A program made the position numbers and the translations under genes. Positions 62,865 through 64,000 of a stretch of 64,000 bases of DNA are shown here, piece after piece. Where the stretch lies: assembly GCF_025716875.1 (NCBI RefSeq), contig NZ_JAOVZB010000001.1, positions 558,001-622,000 of the forward strand. Direction: 5' to 3'. The notes beneath the pieces are model-generated. The model was not told the origin of the DNA, ran no database searches, and saw nothing but the letters and a program-made list of their open reading frames with translations. Origin of the DNA: Marinomonas sargassi (GTDB lineage Bacteria; Pseudomonadota; Gammaproteobacteria; Pseudomonadales; Marinomonadaceae). Position 1 is the stretch's first letter. Each line of letters opens with the position of its first letter.

Positions 62865-63752
62865 ATGTTAAGCCATGCTGTTGAAAATGTTCCGACATTC
62901 GAACACTTGAATCTGGATTTTGGTTCGCAAAGTTGCGTACGTATTGTTAACAATCACTTTACTGCAGATACAGAAATTCAAAACCACTTTTCACCCGGGC
63001 TTTATATTTCCATGCTAGGAAAGTGCCGATGTGAGACGTTTGATAATGATAAATTTGAAGATTGTGACTATAGCTATCAATTTATCGTCGCCACTGTTGA
63101 AGAAGCTACTAATAGCAAGCTTCATTTTGCAAAAAATACTTCATGGCAAACATTCTCAATCATGTTGCCACTCAACCAATTTCATAAGTACTCTTTACCA
63201 CAAGTAAAAGGCTTATCTACAAAGCTGCTAAGAAAAGATCGGCTGGCTGAATCTGGCCCCATCCCAAGAGATATCTTGAGTTGCTGTGAAGCTGTTTGGC
63301 AATGTACGTTTCAAGGTATAGAACGAGAGCTTTTCATCAAAGCCAAAGCACTAGAAGTACTGTCGTTATTTTTGCATAAAAAAAACTCTCAAAGCCTCGA
63401 TGTATTGCCCTCAAGGCTCACCAACTTACAAAGTACATTGCGATATGTTGAATCACATTTAGAAGACAACTGGTCTTTAGACGCTGTCGCTCGCTTGGCC
63501 GCCAGTAACCCCACTTACGTTAAACAAGATATCAAAAATTTAACCAATATGAGCTTTCGAGAATGGCTAAAGAAAATCAGGATGGAGTCTGCCCTCGAGA
63601 AACTAAACGGCAAGGAAAGCATCACACATATTGCACATAGTATTGGCTTTAAAAGCCAAGCTCATTTTGCCACCCTGTTCAAAAATGAGACTGGCATATC
63701 TCCCAGCGAATACCGTAAATCACTCTTAATCCAAAACGTTATTGAACATTAA
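62865..63752 (+). CDS. AraC family transcriptional regulator (PchR-like)
   Basis: 295-residue regulator with a cupin-like N-terminal half and an AraC-type double helix-turn-helix at about 200-290 (LEDNWSLDAVARLAASNPTYVKQDIKNLTNMSFREWLKKIRMESALEKL, then ITHIAHSIGFKSQAHFATLFKNETGISPSEYR). Proteins of this layout next to iron-regulated transporters often activate siderophore uptake genes upon siderophore binding. The Fur-like site upstream and the MFS gene downstream support this, but the siderophore is unknown. Confidence 0.9.
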   Translation: MLSHAVENVPTFEHLNLDFGSQSCVRIVNNHFTADTEIQNHFSPGLYISMLGKCRCETFDNDKFEDCDYSYQFIVATVEEATNSKLHFAKNTSWQTFSIMLPLNQFHKYSLPQVKGLSTKLLRKDRLAESGPIPRDILSCCEAVWQCTFQGIERELFIKAKALEVLSLFLHKKNSQSLDVLPSRLTNLQSTLRYVESHLEDNWSLDAVARLAASNPTYVKQDIKNLTNMSFREWLKKIRMESALEKLNGKESITHIAHSIGFKSQAHFATLFKNETGISPSEYRKSLLIQNVIEH

Positions 63753-63855
63753 TAACAATGTTAAGTATCGGACAGATTCAAGCGTTATAGAAATACCTAC
63801 TTTCAAAAGCAACATACCTCCATTCAAAAGACTCTTTACCTCCTCACAACTAAAA

Positions 63856-63874
63856 TAAAATGATAATCATACCT
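63856..63874 (+). promoter_or_regulatory. Fur-box-like site before the MFS gene
   Basis: The core TGATAATCAT with preceding A's matches 13 of 19 positions of the Fur consensus. It lies about 30 bases before the ATG of the partial transporter gene. Confidence 0.55.
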
Positions 63875-63905
63875 ATTAACATCGGGTGAAATTCTAGGAT
63901 CATAA

Positions 63906-64000
63906 ATGAGAAATGGCCAAAGCGCACAATACCCTTGGGGTATGTTAGCGAGCGTTTATATTACGCAATACATAGGTATTGCCTTTATTCTATCTGCCGC
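63906..64000 (+). CDS. MFS-type transporter, N-terminal fragment (cut by window edge)
   Basis: Only 31 codons are visible: MRNGQSAQYPWGMLASVY then ITQYIGIAFILSA. This is a cytosolic tail followed by the start of a first transmembrane helix, resembling the opening of RhtX/FptX-type siderophore permeases (short tail, then L-x-x-LY-x-TQ-x-IG). AGGAT precedes the ATG and a Fur-like site lies upstream. Family assignment is tentative because most of the gene lies outside the window. Confidence 0.6.
   Translation, partial: MRNGQSAQYPWGMLASVYITQYIGIAFILSA

Noticed and set aside
62618..62953. 111-residue minus-strand frame over the ahpF/araC gap
   Set aside because: It overlaps the ahpF 3' end, a terminator and the Fur-like site, and has no family resemblance.

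Overview
The window looks like a chromosomal segment of a marine gammaproteobacterium of the Oceanospirillales type, possibly close to Marinomonas. This is an inference from moderate-to-low GC, the pyrR-ruvX-yqgE block, a PA0069-type radical SAM gene, two succinyltransferase-pathway loci and a full C-P lyase operon. No rRNA, tRNA, CRISPR array, prophage or complete insertion sequence was seen. Most of the window is ordinary metabolism. The accessory signals are a terminal-inverted-repeat element in three copies, a HEPN abortive-infection gene inserted beside polA, three decayed 3' gene fragments and a metal-buffering operon.

Layout. 1-1590 (-): pyrR (cut by the window edge), ruvX, yqgE. 1591-2426: MITE copy A and a doubtful small ORF. 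2427-5211: a 2OG-Fe(II) oxygenase and a Cache-HAMP-GGDEF cyclase, followed by a decayed GGDEF fragment. 5418-7337 (-): a hypothetical protein with a probable homopolymer frameshift, a decayed polA 3' end, and an Abi_2/HEPN gene. 7383-10157 (-): polA. 10375-14431 (+): thrB, a DUF1007 protein, a LysE exporter, an SDR, a decayed LysE 3' end, marC. 14480-17667: a zinc regulon, with a long palindrome containing a Zur box and then nicO-zur-znuC-znuB (znuA is not in the window). 17826-19451: a chemoreceptor. 19793-23293 (-): a bufferin operon (ECF sigma, zinc-finger anti-sigma, DUF2282 precursor, MNIO enzyme, DUF2063 partner, DoxX) with two matching ECF-type promoters. 23352-31936: MITE copy B, gamma carbonic anhydrase, prlC, a YheV zinc ribbon, a mini-MITE, a GST, OsmC, YjbR, a LexA-box radical SAM gene, a lipoprotein and a CSS-EAL phosphodiesterase.

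32285-43026 (+): phnCDE-F-GHIJKLMNP, a complete phosphonate uptake and C-P lyase operon with its own GntR regulator and a candidate Pho box. 43071-44692: a LysR/GST divergent pair. 45052-48959 (+): astA1-astB-lrp-astE. 49041-54473: an SDR/LysR pair, cytochrome b561-YceI, an MDR-type dehydrogenase and an unrecognised membrane protein. 54555-60030 (-): rpiR, then astC-astA2-astD-DUF1338. The two ast loci together supply every step of the arginine succinyltransferase pathway. 60371-62682 (+): ahpC and ahpF. 62803-64000: an AraC regulator and the start of an MFS gene, each behind a Fur-box-like site.

The buf and zinc loci suggest active transition-metal homeostasis. The phn and ast loci show scavenging of phosphonates and arginine. 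The decayed 3' ends of polA and lysE each sit downstream of an intact homologue, with an extra gene between, which points to repeated small insertions by recombination at gene ends.
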